Assembly (NCBI RefSeq): GCF_003999975.1
Contig: NZ_RJAC01000017.1
Coordinates: forward strand, 62,001-126,000
Direction of reading: 5' to 3'
DNA: 64,000 nucleotides
Origin: Actinoplanes solisilvae
Lineage (GTDB): Bacteria; Actinomycetota; Actinomycetes; Mycobacteriales; Micromonosporaceae
A program made the position numbers and the translations under genes. Below the pieces are notes generated by a model. It searched no databases. It was not told the DNA's origin and saw nothing but the letters and a program-made list of their open reading frames with translations. This document shows positions 1-9,097 of the stretch, piece by piece. Positions within the stretch are counted from its first letter, which is position 1; each line of letters begins with the position of its first letter.

Positions 1-1625
1 CCCTGCTGCAGGCCTGGGACGAGTCGCGGCTGCGGGCCGCGGTCGCCCACGAGCTGGCCCACGGTTCGCCCGCGCTGGGTGGGCGGTTCGCCCCGATGGC
101 CTGGCGCGGGCGGGTCGCCCTGGGCCGCATCGTGCCGCGCATCCCCCGCCGCAGCCCGGCCGGACCGGCGTTGCGGGCCTGGGCCCGGTGGTACCTGAAG
201 GTCGACGCCCCCTACAGCCGCGCGCAGGAGCTTGCCGCCGACCGGGTGGCCGCCTCGTTCGCGGGCGCCGGTGCGGCCGCCGCGATCCTGCGCGACGGGC
301 CCGCGCTCGAGGGCATGCAGCAGCTCTTCCACGCCGAATACCTCAGCCCCGGCTGGCAGACCGGCCTCGTGCCCGACGACATCTTCGGCGGCCTCCTGCG
401 CGTGCTCGCCGCCCGCCCCGACGATCTGGCCGCCCTGCGAGCGGGCACGCCGGAACCGCCCGGCAAGTGGGACCCGCACCCGACGCAGGCCGAGCGCCTG
501 GCCGCCCTGGCCGCGCCTGAAAGTTCGGCCGCGTCTGACAGCTCGGCCGCGTCTGACAGCTCGGCCGCGTCTGACAGCGGGGTCGCGTCTCCTCCGGGCG
601 GGGAGCTGGTGCCCGATCTGCCGGGAATGGGCCGCGCACTGCAGGCTGTGGCCTTCCCGGTCGGCGGCCGGGCGGTGGTGAGCTGGGACGAGTTCTTCGG
701 GGTGGCGCGCCTCGCCGAGATGGAGCGGGAAGCCGACGCCTCGCTGCGCGCGCTGTCCCGGGCCGCCGGGGAACCGGTGACCGGCGCCGCCGCGGTGCTC
801 GACCTCGCCGCCGACGGCCGCCTCCGCAAGATCGCCGAGACGCTCTTCGACGACCTGCCACCCGAGCAGGTGTCCGCCCGGGTCACCGACCTGATCGCCC
901 TTCTGCTCGCGCTGGCCGCCCTGCACAGCGACGTCGCCCGCTGGCGGCACAGTTGGACCGGCACCGCCGAGCTGGTCGCGATCGACGGTTCCTACCTGGA
1001 ACTGCAGGCCCCCGCGGAAATGGCCGGCGACCCCGAGACGGTCGGACAGGTGCGTGAGTGGCTCACCGCCATCGGTGTCGACCTGACCGCGGCCGCCTCC
1101 ACCGCCCGTCACCACTCGGCCCGGGTCCCCGTGCTCGGCGGAGTGGTCGGCGTCCAGGTCGACGGCGCCCGCACCGACCTGCTGGTCCTCGAGACCGGGC
1201 TGTTCCTGGTGCCGGGCCTGCCGCGCTCCCGCCACCACGAGGCCAAACGCCGCCTGACCCGCCTCGCGACCGACGGCGTCCTGCCCGACGGCCGCCCCGC
1301 CACCGCCATGCCGGCCCCGGCCGCATCGGTGCCCGGCCCCTCCGCCGCAGAGCCGGCACAGGCGGCGTCGGGCGGTGCGGCGACCGCGACCGCGACCCGT
1401 CCCGAGCCCACCCCGCCCACAGATGCCGACGCGACAGGCAGCCGATTCGTCCCCTTCGCCGATATCGCCACGGCGTCGGCCGCCCGCAACGGCCGCCGCT
1501 CCTGGGAGATCAACCTGCGCGACGGCGCCACCCTGACCGTCCGCACCACCCTCGACTCAGAGGAACTCCCCGGCGGCTGGGCCGCCCTCGACGACGCCGT
1601 GGCCTTCCTGACCCGCACCCGCTGA
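1..1625 (+). CDS. M48-family zinc metalloprotease, 5' end outside window
   Basis: The reading frame is open from base 3, so the start lies upstream and only the C-terminal part is present. The zinc motif HELAH is encoded at 48-62, ahead of the first in-window ATG at 96. That ATG is therefore not the start. The segment QELAADRVAA about 60 residues later fits the third zinc ligand of M48 (HtpX/Ste24-like) peptidases, and DPHPTQAERLAAL fits the usual end of the catalytic domain. The remaining 350 or so residues are low-complexity or unassigned, including an in-frame Ser/Ala repeat. M48 enzymes normally cleave membrane or misfolded proteins. The membrane segments expected upstream cannot be seen here. 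Confidence 0.8.
   Translation, partial: LLQAWDESRLRAAVAHELAHGSPALGGRFAPMAWRGRVALGRIVPRIPRRSPAGPALRAWARWYLKVDAPYSRAQELAADRVAASFAGAGAAAAILRDGPALEGMQQLFHAEYLSPGWQTGLVPDDIFGGLLRVLAARPDDLAALRAGTPEPPGKWDPHPTQAERLAALAAPESSAASDSSAASDSSAASDSGVASPPGGELVPDLPGMGRALQAVAFPVGGRAVVSWDEFFGVARLAEMEREADASLRALSRAAGEPVTGAAAVLDLAADGRLRKIAETLFDDLPPEQVSARVTDLIALLLALAALHSDVARWRHSWTGTAELVAIDGSYLELQAPAEMAGDPETVGQVREWLTAIGVDLTAAASTARHHSARVPVLGGVVGVQVDGARTDLLVLETGLFLVPGLPRSRHHEAKRRLTRLATDGVLPDGRPATAMPAPAASVPGPSAAEPAQAASGGAATATATRPEPTPPTDADATGSRFVPFADIATASAARNGRRSWEINLRDGATLTVRTTLDSEELPGGWAALDDAVAFLTRTR
513..584 (+). repeat. 18-bp tandem repeat inside the protease gene
   Basis: Nearly identical 18-bp units (gcgtctgacagctcggcc) start at 531 and 549. 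A degenerate copy precedes them at 513 and a partial one follows at 567. The period is a multiple of three, so the repeat adds SDSSAA-type hexapeptides without breaking the frame. It sits after the catalytic domain, in what looks like a flexible linker. Confidence 0.9.
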
Positions 1626-2132
1626 CCGGCGCCGGTAGATCCCGGACCCCGCTGCCCCGCCCACCGGTGGCCGCTTCGGGCGTGTGCTTGCTCACGAAGG
1701 CGCTGGTCAGTGAAGTGTGACGGGCCATTTCTTGGCGTGCCCTCACGATGCCGTCGATATGTTCGTTTCGGTGACGGTCGATGGCGGAGTTCCCTACTCG
1801 TTCCGGGCGCGGACCACGACCCCGAGACGACGCCTGCTGCCCGATTTCCCTGTTCCGCCGCCCTTTGAGGCGATCTTGCCGAAGCTCCGGGGTGCCCCTT
1901 TCGTGATCGCCCGGTCGCTGATTGCTTCGAAAGTGGCATCACGCTGGGTGAACTGTTGGCGAGGCGCGGGCGTAGTTCTCGGCGTGCGGGGTCGCATGGG
2001 CGACTGAGAAGTGAACCATCCGTCACGTGAGGTCACACTGACGATGCGGAGCGTTCGCTTTGCCGCTTCTGATTCCGGGTAGAGAACTGCCCGAACCGGC
2101 GGGATGATCCCAGTGAGGCGGGGAGGCCAGAC
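1626..2132. other. Intergenic region with no convincing gene
   Basis: About 500 bp between the protease and the next gene. A 96-codon frame (1717-2007, plus) and an open minus frame exist, but neither has a ribosome-binding site, a recognisable domain or typical codon usage. Base composition is somewhat less GC-rich than the flanks, so a decayed gene is possible. The promoter of the gene at 2133 must lie here, but I see no clear -35/-10 pair. Confidence 0.5.
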
Positions 2133-2711
2133 ATGGAGCGGGGACCGTTGGCGCTCTTCGGGGCGATCATCGCGGTCGGGCTCGGGCCTGCGCTGTGGAT
2201 GGGTGTCCAGCTGGGCGTGGCGCGGCAGGGCGACCCGGCCCGTCCACCCTCCATCGGCGAGTACACCCCCGAACCGGCCCAGAACCTGCTCGGCGGCGCC
2301 GGCGCGGGCGAGCAGACCAGCAGCGACAACACCCCGGTCGACAAGGTCCGCCCCTCGTCCAGCCCGTCGGTCACCGATCCGTCGCCCACTGCGAGCCCCA
2401 GCCGCAACGCGACCACCCCGCCGACGACCGAGCCCACTACCGAACCGACGACCGAGCCGTCCACCAGTGAGCCCGCGACCGGAACAACCTCCGAGCCGAC
2501 GAACGGCCAGAGCGACCCGAGCGACCCCACCGGCCAGGACCCGACCGACACCGATCCGTCCACCGGCGACGAGACCGACGCCCCGGGCGACGTGACCGAC
2601 GGCGGTGGCAGCGGCGAGGGCGACGACGACTGGTGGACCTACGAGGACACCGACCCGTTCACCGGCGACTACGGCAACTACGCCTCCGCGGGTGACGTCG
2701 GCGGCAGGTAG
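2133..2711 (+). CDS. Membrane-anchored Thr/Pro/Ser-rich protein, unknown function
   Basis: A 192-residue protein I do not recognise. One hydrophobic segment (about residues 5-25, LALFGAIIAVGLGPALW) is followed by a long tail rich in Thr, Pro, Ser, Glu and Asp, with repeats such as TTEPTTEPTTEPST, ending in an acidic, Gly-rich stretch (GEGDDDWWTYED). This looks like one membrane anchor with a disordered, probably extracytoplasmic tail that could be glycosylated. The GGGGAGG ribosome-binding site a few bases before the ATG supports this start. Its last 34 bp overlap the end of the convergent WYL regulator gene. Confidence 0.65.
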   Translation: MERGPLALFGAIIAVGLGPALWMGVQLGVARQGDPARPPSIGEYTPEPAQNLLGGAGAGEQTSSDNTPVDKVRPSSSPSVTDPSPTASPSRNATTPPTTEPTTEPTTEPSTSEPATGTTSEPTNGQSDPSDPTGQDPTDTDPSTGDETDAPGDVTDGGGSGEGDDDWWTYEDTDPFTGDYGNYASAGDVGGR

Positions 2712-3673
2712 GTCGAGGCCAGCCCACGCGCCGTCGCCACGAAGCATTCCCGCAGCTCCGGCGGATCGAGCACCTCGGCCTCGGCGCCCAGTTTGAGCAG
2801 TTCGATGTGCCCGTGCCGCACCGATTCGATCGGCACGCGGGTCACCAGCCACCCTGTCTCGTCGGGTTCCCCGGCCTCGGCCCGCGCCACCCGGGACATC
2901 TCGGGCGGGAAGACGTACCCCATGCGCTCCAACGCCGCCGCCGTCATCCGTACGGTCGCCGTCGCGGTGTAGACGCTGCGCTCGTACCGTTCGGTCCAAT
3001 CCCGCCAGAACCCGGCCAGTTCGAAGTCGCCGGGCCGCTCCGCCGGTTCGTCCAGCAGTTCGGCGTCGAGGATGTTCGACACCCGATAGGCCGTCGTCCG
3101 GGTCGCCGTCGCCGCCACCAGGTACCACCGTCCGGCCTTCAGCACGACCCCCAGCGGATGCAGGGTTCGCGTCACCTCGCGGGGCGCTTTCCACCGCCGA
3201 TAGCGCAGCTCCACCTGCCGCCCGTTCCAGACCGCGTCGGCCACGGTGGCGAGATGCGGCGTCGGCTCGTCACCCCGGAACCACCCGGGTGCGTCGAGAT
3301 GAAACCTTTCCCGTACGCGATCCGCGCGATCGGCCAGCTCCCCGGGCAACGACGCCCGCAGTTTGAGTTGCGCCGCCGCCATCACCGACCCGAGCCCGAG
3401 TTCCGCCGCCGGCCCCGGCATCCCGGCCAGGAACAGGGTGCCCGCCTCGTCCGAGGTCAGGCCCGTCAGCCGGGTGCGATAGCCGTCCAGCAGCTGATAG
3501 CCGCCGGTCGGCCCGCGGTCGGCGTAGACCGGCACGCCCGCCGCGCCGAGCGACTCCACGTCGCGATAGACGGTGCGCACCGAGACCTCGAGCTCGTCGG
3601 CGAGGTCCTGGGCCGTCATCCGCCCGCGCGTCTGCAACAGCAGCAGAAGCGAGAGCAGACGGTCGGCGCGCAT
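2678..3673 (-). CDS. WYL-domain transcriptional regulator (YafY type)
   Basis: A 331-residue regulator. The N-terminus is a winged helix of the DeoR/HTH_11 type (about residues 1-60, with DLADELEVSVRTVYRDVESL as recognition region). It is followed by a WYL domain (about 140-215, containing KAGRWYLVAATAT) and the usual WYL C-terminal extension. WYL proteins are actinobacterial transcription factors thought to sense small ligands or nucleic acids. The target is unknown. The gene is transcribed in the same direction as the two genes to its right but is separated from them by a strong hairpin at 3693-3715, so it probably has its own promoter in the short gap. It converges on and overlaps the gene at 2133. 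Confidence 0.88.
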   Translation of the reverse strand: MRADRLLSLLLLLQTRGRMTAQDLADELEVSVRTVYRDVESLGAAGVPVYADRGPTGGYQLLDGYRTRLTGLTSDEAGTLFLAGMPGPAAELGLGSVMAAAQLKLRASLPGELADRADRVRERFHLDAPGWFRGDEPTPHLATVADAVWNGRQVELRYRRWKAPREVTRTLHPLGVVLKAGRWYLVAATATRTTAYRVSNILDAELLDEPAERPGDFELAGFWRDWTERYERSVYTATATVRMTAAALERMGYVFPPEMSRVARAEAGEPDETGWLVTRVPIESVRHGHIELLKLGAEAEVLDPPELRECFVATARGLASTYLPPTSPAEA

Positions 3674-3692
3674 TCCGGAACGTTAACGCCGA

Positions 3693-3715
3693 AGGGGAGC
3701 CCGCCGGGCTCCCCT
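3693..3715 (-). terminator. Hairpin terminator after the 3733-4692 gene
   Basis: A perfect 10-bp stem (aggggagccc / gggctcccct) with a 3-base loop lies 18 bp beyond the stop of the minus-strand gene at 3733. There is no T-run, which is normal for high-GC actinobacteria. It separates that gene from the WYL regulator. Confidence 0.75.
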
Positions 3716-3732
3716 GGACGTTGCGTGCGAAG

Positions 3733-4692
3733 TCAGAGCGCGAGCAGCCGGTTGAGAATGTCCCGGTACGCCCGCAGCTCGACCCGGAGCTTCTCGGTGT
3801 CGTCGGAGTTGCCGGCGAGGCCGTCGCGCTGCGCCTTGAGCGCGCTGGTCAGCTTGTCGACGGCCTCGCCGACCAGCGTGGCGGCCTCGGCGGTGGCCTC
3901 CTTGGGCTCGTCGACGAAGCGGAGCTGGATGTCGCGGAACCTCTCGGCGTACGAGTCCCCGTCCGGCAGCAGCCTCTCTCCGGAGCCGGAGCCGGCGGCG
4001 GCGTGGTGCGCCCCTGACGCGGCGGCGGCGGCGGGTACGGCGACCGCCGCGACGACCGGGGCGGTTTCCGAGGACGGCTGGAACTCCTCGCCGTCCCGGT
4101 AGCCGTCGGCACGGGTCTCTTCGTCCTTGAGCGGCTCGTCGGTGGCCGGGTCGACGGCCTTGGGGCTGTCGAACGACCCGTCGTCCTTGACGGCCGCGTC
4201 CTCCGACGGTTTGTCCTTGTCGGCGTCGACGTGCTCCCCGCCGGAGTTGATCGCCGTGGTGCGGTCCGGGTCGTCGCCGGACACGGTGTCGTCCCCGGGG
4301 CGGTCGTCGTCCCGATCGGCAGGGCTCTCGACCACTGACCCGTCCGGGCCGTACGTCGTCGTGGTGGTCGCCCGGTCGTCGGAGGCGTCTCGGACAGAGG
4401 CGTCCCGGAACGAGGTGTCCCCGGACGAGGTCTCCTGGGAATCGGTGTTCCAGGGCCCGGTCTCCCGCGAGGACGATGAGTCCTGCGAGTCGGTGTTCCG
4501 CGGCCCGCTCTCCCGCGAGTCGTCAGCGGAGGAGGCGGACGAGTCGGAGGGGTCGGAGGAGTCGCGGGGGGCGTCGCTCCACGGCGACCCGGCCCGCTGC
4601 GGCGGCACGGTCACCGGCTCGGACGCCGCGCGGTCCTCGCGGTCGGGGATCTGCTGGGTGTCGTTCTCTTTCTCGTTGGAGAAGAACTTCAT
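3733..4692 (-). CDS. Acidic low-complexity protein with FVDxP C-terminal domain
   Basis: A 319-residue protein of unknown function. Residues 1-200 are highly charged and rich in Ser, Asp, Glu and Arg, and are probably disordered. An Ala/Val-rich stretch follows (about 215-240). The last 75 residues form a predicted helical domain beginning YAERFRDIQLRFVDEPKEA. The same pattern occurs in the neighbouring gene (YSANWEEVQIQFVDDPTRA), so the two proteins share a domain. The gene lies 11 bp downstream of that neighbour, on the same strand, and is followed by a terminator, so the two probably form an operon. I see no signal peptide or clear membrane helix. Confidence 0.7.
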   Translation of the reverse strand: MKFFSNEKENDTQQIPDREDRAASEPVTVPPQRAGSPWSDAPRDSSDPSDSSASSADDSRESGPRNTDSQDSSSSRETGPWNTDSQETSSGDTSFRDASVRDASDDRATTTTTYGPDGSVVESPADRDDDRPGDDTVSGDDPDRTTAINSGGEHVDADKDKPSEDAAVKDDGSFDSPKAVDPATDEPLKDEETRADGYRDGEEFQPSSETAPVVAAVAVPAAAAASGAHHAAAGSGSGERLLPDGDSYAERFRDIQLRFVDEPKEATAEAATLVGEAVDKLTSALKAQRDGLAGNSDDTEKLRVELRAYRDILNRLLAL

Positions 4693-4703
4693 GACGGGGA
4701 CTC

Positions 4704-5381
4704 CTAGCGGCTGGTGTCGCGGGCGGGGGACTCGTCGGCGGCCGTACGGGGAGCGGGCGGCTGCTCCGATGTGGACTGCGGGCGCGTGGTGGACTCTTCA
4801 GTAGTACCAGTCGAGGTGGTGCCGGTGGACGCGGCGCTGGTCGACGGCACCGGGTCGGCTCCGAGCAGGTCGGCGAAGAGCGCCCGGTAGTGCACCAGCG
4901 CCTGCCGCAGGTCCTCGGTGTCGGCCTCGCCCGCCGTGTTCCGCTTGCTGATCTCGTGCGCCTTGCGGTAGTGCTCCAGCGTGCGGGCGTGCTCGACGGA
5001 AAGGTCGGCGAGCCGGTCGTCGTACTCGCCGGTGGGGTAGCCGCGCTCGGTGATCAGCCGGGTGACCAGATCGTCGGCCGCGGTGACCGCGCGGGTGGGG
5101 TCGTCCACGAACTGGATCTGCACTTCCTCCCAGTTCGCCGAGTAGGTGGCCTGCGCCTCGGCCGAGAGCGGCTTCAGTTCGAGCGAGGCGTGCCGCTTCT
5201 CACGTTCGCGAAGTTCGCGCTCGGCCTCGGTGCGGTTCCCGGAGTCGGCGACCACCCGGTCGTACTCCGGTCCGAAGGTGTTCTGCAACTGCTTGCGCCG
5301 CATGACACGAATCCCGTAGAGGACCGCGGCGACCACGACGAGGATGACGATGATCAGGATGACGGTGGCTGTGGGGGACAT
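4704..5381 (-). CDS. Single-pass membrane protein with FVDxP domain, unknown function
   Basis: A 225-residue protein. The frame is open to 5480, but the ATG at 5381 is chosen because AGGAGG precedes it at good spacing and it places a transmembrane helix (TATVILIIVILVVVAAVLY) at the N-terminus. A soluble helical domain follows (about residues 30-170). It contains FGPEYDRVV, YSANWEEVQIQFVDDP and the end motif TEDLRQALVHYRALFADLL. The tail is Ser/Thr/Pro-rich. From memory this is a widespread but uncharacterised bacterial family. It is first in an operon with the gene at 3733, which carries a shortened copy of the same domain, and is transcribed away from the conservon. Confidence 0.75.
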   Translation of the reverse strand: MSPTATVILIIVILVVVAAVLYGIRVMRRKQLQNTFGPEYDRVVADSGNRTEAERELREREKRHASLELKPLSAEAQATYSANWEEVQIQFVDDPTRAVTAADDLVTRLITERGYPTGEYDDRLADLSVEHARTLEHYRKAHEISKRNTAGEADTEDLRQALVHYRALFADLLGADPVPSTSAASTGTTSTGTTEESTTRPQSTSEQPPAPRTAADESPARDTSR

Positions 5382-5624
5382 GGGGCCTCCTCTTATCGAC
5401 CCCGGTATTCCCATCCCTGGTGCTTCGTCAATCCCGTTCGGAGACCCCGGTTTCGTTTCCCTCGGTAATCGCCTGCTCACGGTGTCATAAGGCCGACCGG
5501 CCCGGCCGTGCCAATCTCCGCCGCCAAAACGGACTTAAGCACGTTTTAAGGTGCGCCCCGGCGGTGGCTCGCCCCGGACCTTTTCCGTATCCTCCCCAAG
5601 GCGTACGCGAAAGAGCGGAGCCTG

Positions 5625-8600
5625 ATGAAGAAGCGTTACTGGTCGATCCGTTCGAAGATCATCATTCTGGCCGCCGTCCCCCTGACGGCGTTGCTGGCGT
5701 TGTGGCTCTTCGCGACGGCGCTCACCGCCGGACCGGCGTTCACCCTGCTGTCCGCGCGGACGGTGCTGGACAACGTCGGCAACCCCGGCATCGAGCTGGT
5801 CGGCCAGCTTCAGCGGGAGCGGTTGTTCAGCGTCGAATATCTCTCGTCCACCGGTCCGCCGTCGCAGGCGCTGCTCGACCAGCGCAGCGCCACCGACCGG
5901 GCGGTCGCCCGTTTCCGTGGCCTCGCCGAGGGCGCCGAGGCGCGCGACGCGACCAGCGACGCGCTCCGCGCCCGCATCGATCAGTTCCTCGTCCAGATCG
6001 AGAGCCTGACCGGCAACCGCGGGCACGTCGACCGCCGGGCGATGGACCCGATCGGCGCACAGGGCCTCTACAACAGCGTGATCAGCGCCGGCTTCCAGAC
6101 CTTCGCCGCCACCGCCACCTTCAACGACGAGCGGATCGACCGCGAGCTGCGGGCGCTCACCACGGTCGGGCAGGGTCAGGAGTTCCTGAGCCGGGTCGAC
6201 GCCCTGGTCGGCGGGGCCACCGCGGCGGGCAAGTTCACCGCCGACCTGCGGGGCCAGCTCGTGCAGGACGTCGGCACCGCCCGCTTCCTGCTCGACCGCG
6301 GTGTCGAGGACATGGCCGAGACCGACCGCACCGCGTTCGCCGAGCTGCGCGGCGGCACCGCCTACGACCGGCTCGACACCCTGCTCAACCAGCTCGTGCG
6401 ACAGGGCCGCGACGGCGTTGCCACGCCGGTCAGCAGCGGCCAGTTCCGGCCCGCGTACGCGGCGGTGGCCCGGGAGCTGCGGGCGTTCGAGGTCGCGGCC
6501 ACCGACTCCCTCACCGATCGGGCCCGTCCGGTCGCCGAGAAGATCCTCGTACGCCTTGGCCTCGCCGCCCTGCTCGGCCTGCTCGCGTTCGCCTTCTCCG
6601 TCTACCTGTCGTTCCGGGTCGGCCGCTCGATCGTCCACCGCCTGCGGCACCTGCACGGCGAGGCGCGCGAGATGGCGGCCGAGCGACTGCCCACAGTGGT
6701 GCGACGGTTGCAGCGGGGCGAAGACGTCGATGTCGAGGTGGAGACGCCGCCGCTCGAGTACGGTCGCGACGAGATCGGCCAGCTCGGCCAGGCGTTCAAC
6801 GACGTCCAGCGTACGGCCGTGCAGTCGGCGGTCGAGGAGGCGAACGTCCGGCGCGGGCTCAACGAGGTGTTCCTCAACATCGCCCGGCGCAGCCAGACCC
6901 TGCTGCATCGCCAGCTCGCGCTGCTCGACCGCATGGAGCGCCGCGAGACCGAGCCTCAGGAGCTGGAAGACCTCTACCGGGTCGACCACCTCGCCACCCG
7001 CATGCGCCGTCACGCCGAAGACCTGGTCATCCTGGCCGGCGCCGCTCCCGGCCGCGGCTGGCGCAACCCGGTCCCGATGATCGACGTCGTGCGGGGCGCG
7101 ATCAGTGAGGTCGAGGACTACAAGCGTGTCGACATCCGCTCGGTCGAGTCGGCCTCGGTGCTGGGCCGTGCCGTCGGTGACGTCATCCACCTGCTCGCCG
7201 AACTGCTGGAGAACGCGGCCTCGTTCTCCCCGCCGCACACCCGCGTGCAGGTCTCGGGTCAGGTGCTGCCCAACGGTTACGGCGTCGAGATCGAGGACCG
7301 CGGTCTCGGCATGACCCCCGAGGCGATCGAGGAGGCGAACCGCCGCCTGGTCGAGCCGCCCGACTTCGACCCGGCCGACAGCGCCCGTCTCGGGCTGTTC
7401 GTGGTGGCCCAGCTCGCCCACCGGCACGGCATCCGGGTGTCGCTGCGGGCGTCCGCGTTCGCCGGGGTCACCGCGATGGTGCTGGTCCCCGGCGAGCTGA
7501 TCGCCGCCCAGGCCGCCGAGCTGCCCTCCGGCGAGCGCCCGCTGGTCGGCTCGGGCTCCGACGACCCGTCGCGCCACTCGCTGGCCGCGCTGCAATGGCA
7601 GGGCACGCAAGAGCTGCAGCAGGTCACCGCGGCCGGCCGCCCGATCATCGAGGGCACGGTACAACCCGTTCCGGCCGTCAGTGGCCCGTCGCCCAGCTCG
7701 GTCGCCGAGGGACTGTCCAAGGACGGCCTGGTTCAGCGCCGCCGCATCCGCCCGGCCGACTCCCCGGCCCCGGCTACGCCGGAACTGACCGCCGGCCTGG
7801 CGGAACCGGTCGCCGGTGCCGCACCGGTGGCGACCAACGCCGATCTGGCCGCGGCCGGCGCCGAGCTCGCCAACCGCAACGAGGGGTCACCGCGGCGCCG
7901 CGGGGCGGGAGCGTTTCCCGCGCGACGTGAGCGATCGGGCGCCATCCCCGCCCAGCGGTCGGTTCCCCGCAATTCGACGCCGGTCATGCCGACCTCGGCG
8001 TCCCCGCTCTTCCCGGCCGAGACGACAGACACGGCCGAGCTGACCGCCGCGCCTACCGGAGCGCCGGTCATGCCGACCTCGGCCACCCCGATGTTCGCGG
8101 CGCCCGTTTCGCCGCCCCCGACCGGAGCGAGCGGGCCGGGCGGGCCGAGGGAAGCGGTCATGCCGAGCGGGGCGGGCGGGCCGAGTGGGGTGACGGAGTC
8201 CACCGAGGACGGTTTGCCGCGTCGTGTGCGGCAGGCCAGCCTGGCACCGCAGTTGCGCCGGGCCGCCGGCGAGGAGCCGCCCGAAGAGCTCCCGGCCCAG
8301 CTGCGCTCGCCCGAGCAGGTGCGCAGCATCATGAGCGCCCTGCAACTCGGCACCACCCGCGGCCGCATCGACGCATCCCGCTATCTCGCCGATACGAACG
8401 TCACTCAGGGTGATTCGCCCGCCGCGACGGGCGACGGAAATCAGCGGCAGGATGGGCCCGTCACGACGGATTCCGTATCTGAAGATACGTCTAATGCGGA
8501 CGACACGGGCATTGATAGACGCCTGAGTGATGCTTCCTTTGCGGATGCCGCTACCGTCAGTTTCCCGGCGATCGTGGATCTCGCGTTCGCCCGGGGCGAG

Positions 8601-8678
8601 GCACCATCCGGGGGCGGGCAGGGCTCGAGCGCCCCCGGCGGCGACAATGTGACCAGGCCGGAAAAGGACGCAAAGTGA
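5625..8678 (+). CDS. cvnA: Conservon sensor histidine kinase with nitrate/nitrite-sensing-type domain
   Basis: A 1017-residue kinase-like membrane protein. A first membrane helix (about residues 12-31) is followed by a NIT-type extracellular helical domain (about 40-300), a second helix (about 306-326), a HAMP region, and a dimerisation helix with VDHLATRMRRHAEDLV. The ATPase domain carries HLLAELLENAASFSPP, EDRGLGMTP and ARLGLFVVAQLA (about 515-625). The last 380 residues are a Pro/Ala-rich disordered tail. This layout and the three genes that follow define a conservon, an actinobacterial signalling module in which the kinase works with a roadblock protein and a small GTPase. The stop overlaps the cvnB start (GTGA). 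Confidence 0.92.
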   Translation: MKKRYWSIRSKIIILAAVPLTALLALWLFATALTAGPAFTLLSARTVLDNVGNPGIELVGQLQRERLFSVEYLSSTGPPSQALLDQRSATDRAVARFRGLAEGAEARDATSDALRARIDQFLVQIESLTGNRGHVDRRAMDPIGAQGLYNSVISAGFQTFAATATFNDERIDRELRALTTVGQGQEFLSRVDALVGGATAAGKFTADLRGQLVQDVGTARFLLDRGVEDMAETDRTAFAELRGGTAYDRLDTLLNQLVRQGRDGVATPVSSGQFRPAYAAVARELRAFEVAATDSLTDRARPVAEKILVRLGLAALLGLLAFAFSVYLSFRVGRSIVHRLRHLHGEAREMAAERLPTVVRRLQRGEDVDVEVETPPLEYGRDEIGQLGQAFNDVQRTAVQSAVEEANVRRGLNEVFLNIARRSQTLLHRQLALLDRMERRETEPQELEDLYRVDHLATRMRRHAEDLVILAGAAPGRGWRNPVPMIDVVRGAISEVEDYKRVDIRSVESASVLGRAVGDVIHLLAELLENAASFSPPHTRVQVSGQVLPNGYGVEIEDRGLGMTPEAIEEANRRLVEPPDFDPADSARLGLFVVAQLAHRHGIRVSLRASAFAGVTAMVLVPGELIAAQAAELPSGERPLVGSGSDDPSRHSLAALQWQGTQELQQVTAAGRPIIEGTVQPVPAVSGPSPSSVAEGLSKDGLVQRRRIRPADSPAPATPELTAGLAEPVAGAAPVATNADLAAAGAELANRNEGSPRRRGAGAFPARRERSGAIPAQRSVPRNSTPVMPTSASPLFPAETTDTAELTAAPTGAPVMPTSATPMFAAPVSPPPTGASGPGGPREAVMPSGAGGPSGVTESTEDGLPRRVRQASLAPQLRRAAGEEPPEELPAQLRSPEQVRSIMSALQLGTTRGRIDASRYLADTNVTQGDSPAATGDGNQRQDGPVTTDSVSEDTSNADDTGIDRRLSDASFADAATVSFPAIVDLAFARGEAPSGGGQGSSAPGGDNVTRPEKDAK

Positions 8679-9097
8679 CACAGACGACGAACCAGCGCGC
8701 GCACCTCACCTGGCTCCTCGACGACCTGGTGGATCGGGTGCCCACAGCGCAGCAGGCGGTCGTGCTCAGCGCCGACGGGCTCCTCATGGGTGGCTCGGCC
8801 GGCCTGAGCCGCGAGGACGCCGAGCACCTGTCGGCGATGGCGGCCGGCTTCCAGAGCCTGGCCAAGGGTGCGAGCCGCCACTTCCGGGCCGGCCCCGTGC
8901 GCCAGACCGTGGTCGAGATGGAATCGGCCTTCCTGTTCGTCACGGCCGCCGGGCACGGGGCGTGCCTGGCCGTGCTCGCCTCGAGCGACGCCGACCTCGG
9001 CCTCATCGCGTACGAGATGGCGATGCTGGTCACCCGGGTCGGCCAGAACATGAGCGCCCCCGAGCGGTCCACGGTGATGCGGCCCGATGCAGGCTGA
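8675..9097 (+). CDS. cvnB: Conservon roadblock/LC7-domain protein
   Basis: A 140-residue roadblock/LC7 protein. The start is GTG at 8675, overlapping the cvnA stop by four bases. Typical family features are LTWLLDDLVDRVPTAQQAVV, then VLSADGLLMG, and a central AAGFQSLAKGASRHF. In bacteria these domains act as regulators or scaffolds of small Ras-like GTPases, as MglB does for MglA. Here the partner would be CvnD. It overlaps cvnC by 11 bp, which indicates translational coupling. Confidence 0.92.
   Translation: MTQTTNQRAHLTWLLDDLVDRVPTAQQAVVLSADGLLMGGSAGLSREDAEHLSAMAAGFQSLAKGASRHFRAGPVRQTVVEMESAFLFVTAAGHGACLAVLASSDADLGLIAYEMAMLVTRVGQNMSAPERSTVMRPDAG

Noticed and set aside
1717..2007. 96-codon gene in the 1626-2132 gap
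   Set aside because: No ribosome-binding site, no recognisable motif, and competing frames of equal quality on the other strand.
5535..7664. 709-codon open frame antisense to cvnA
   Set aside because: It is a long shadow frame typical of high-GC coding DNA. The plus-strand frame shows complete kinase motifs and the antisense translation shows no domain.
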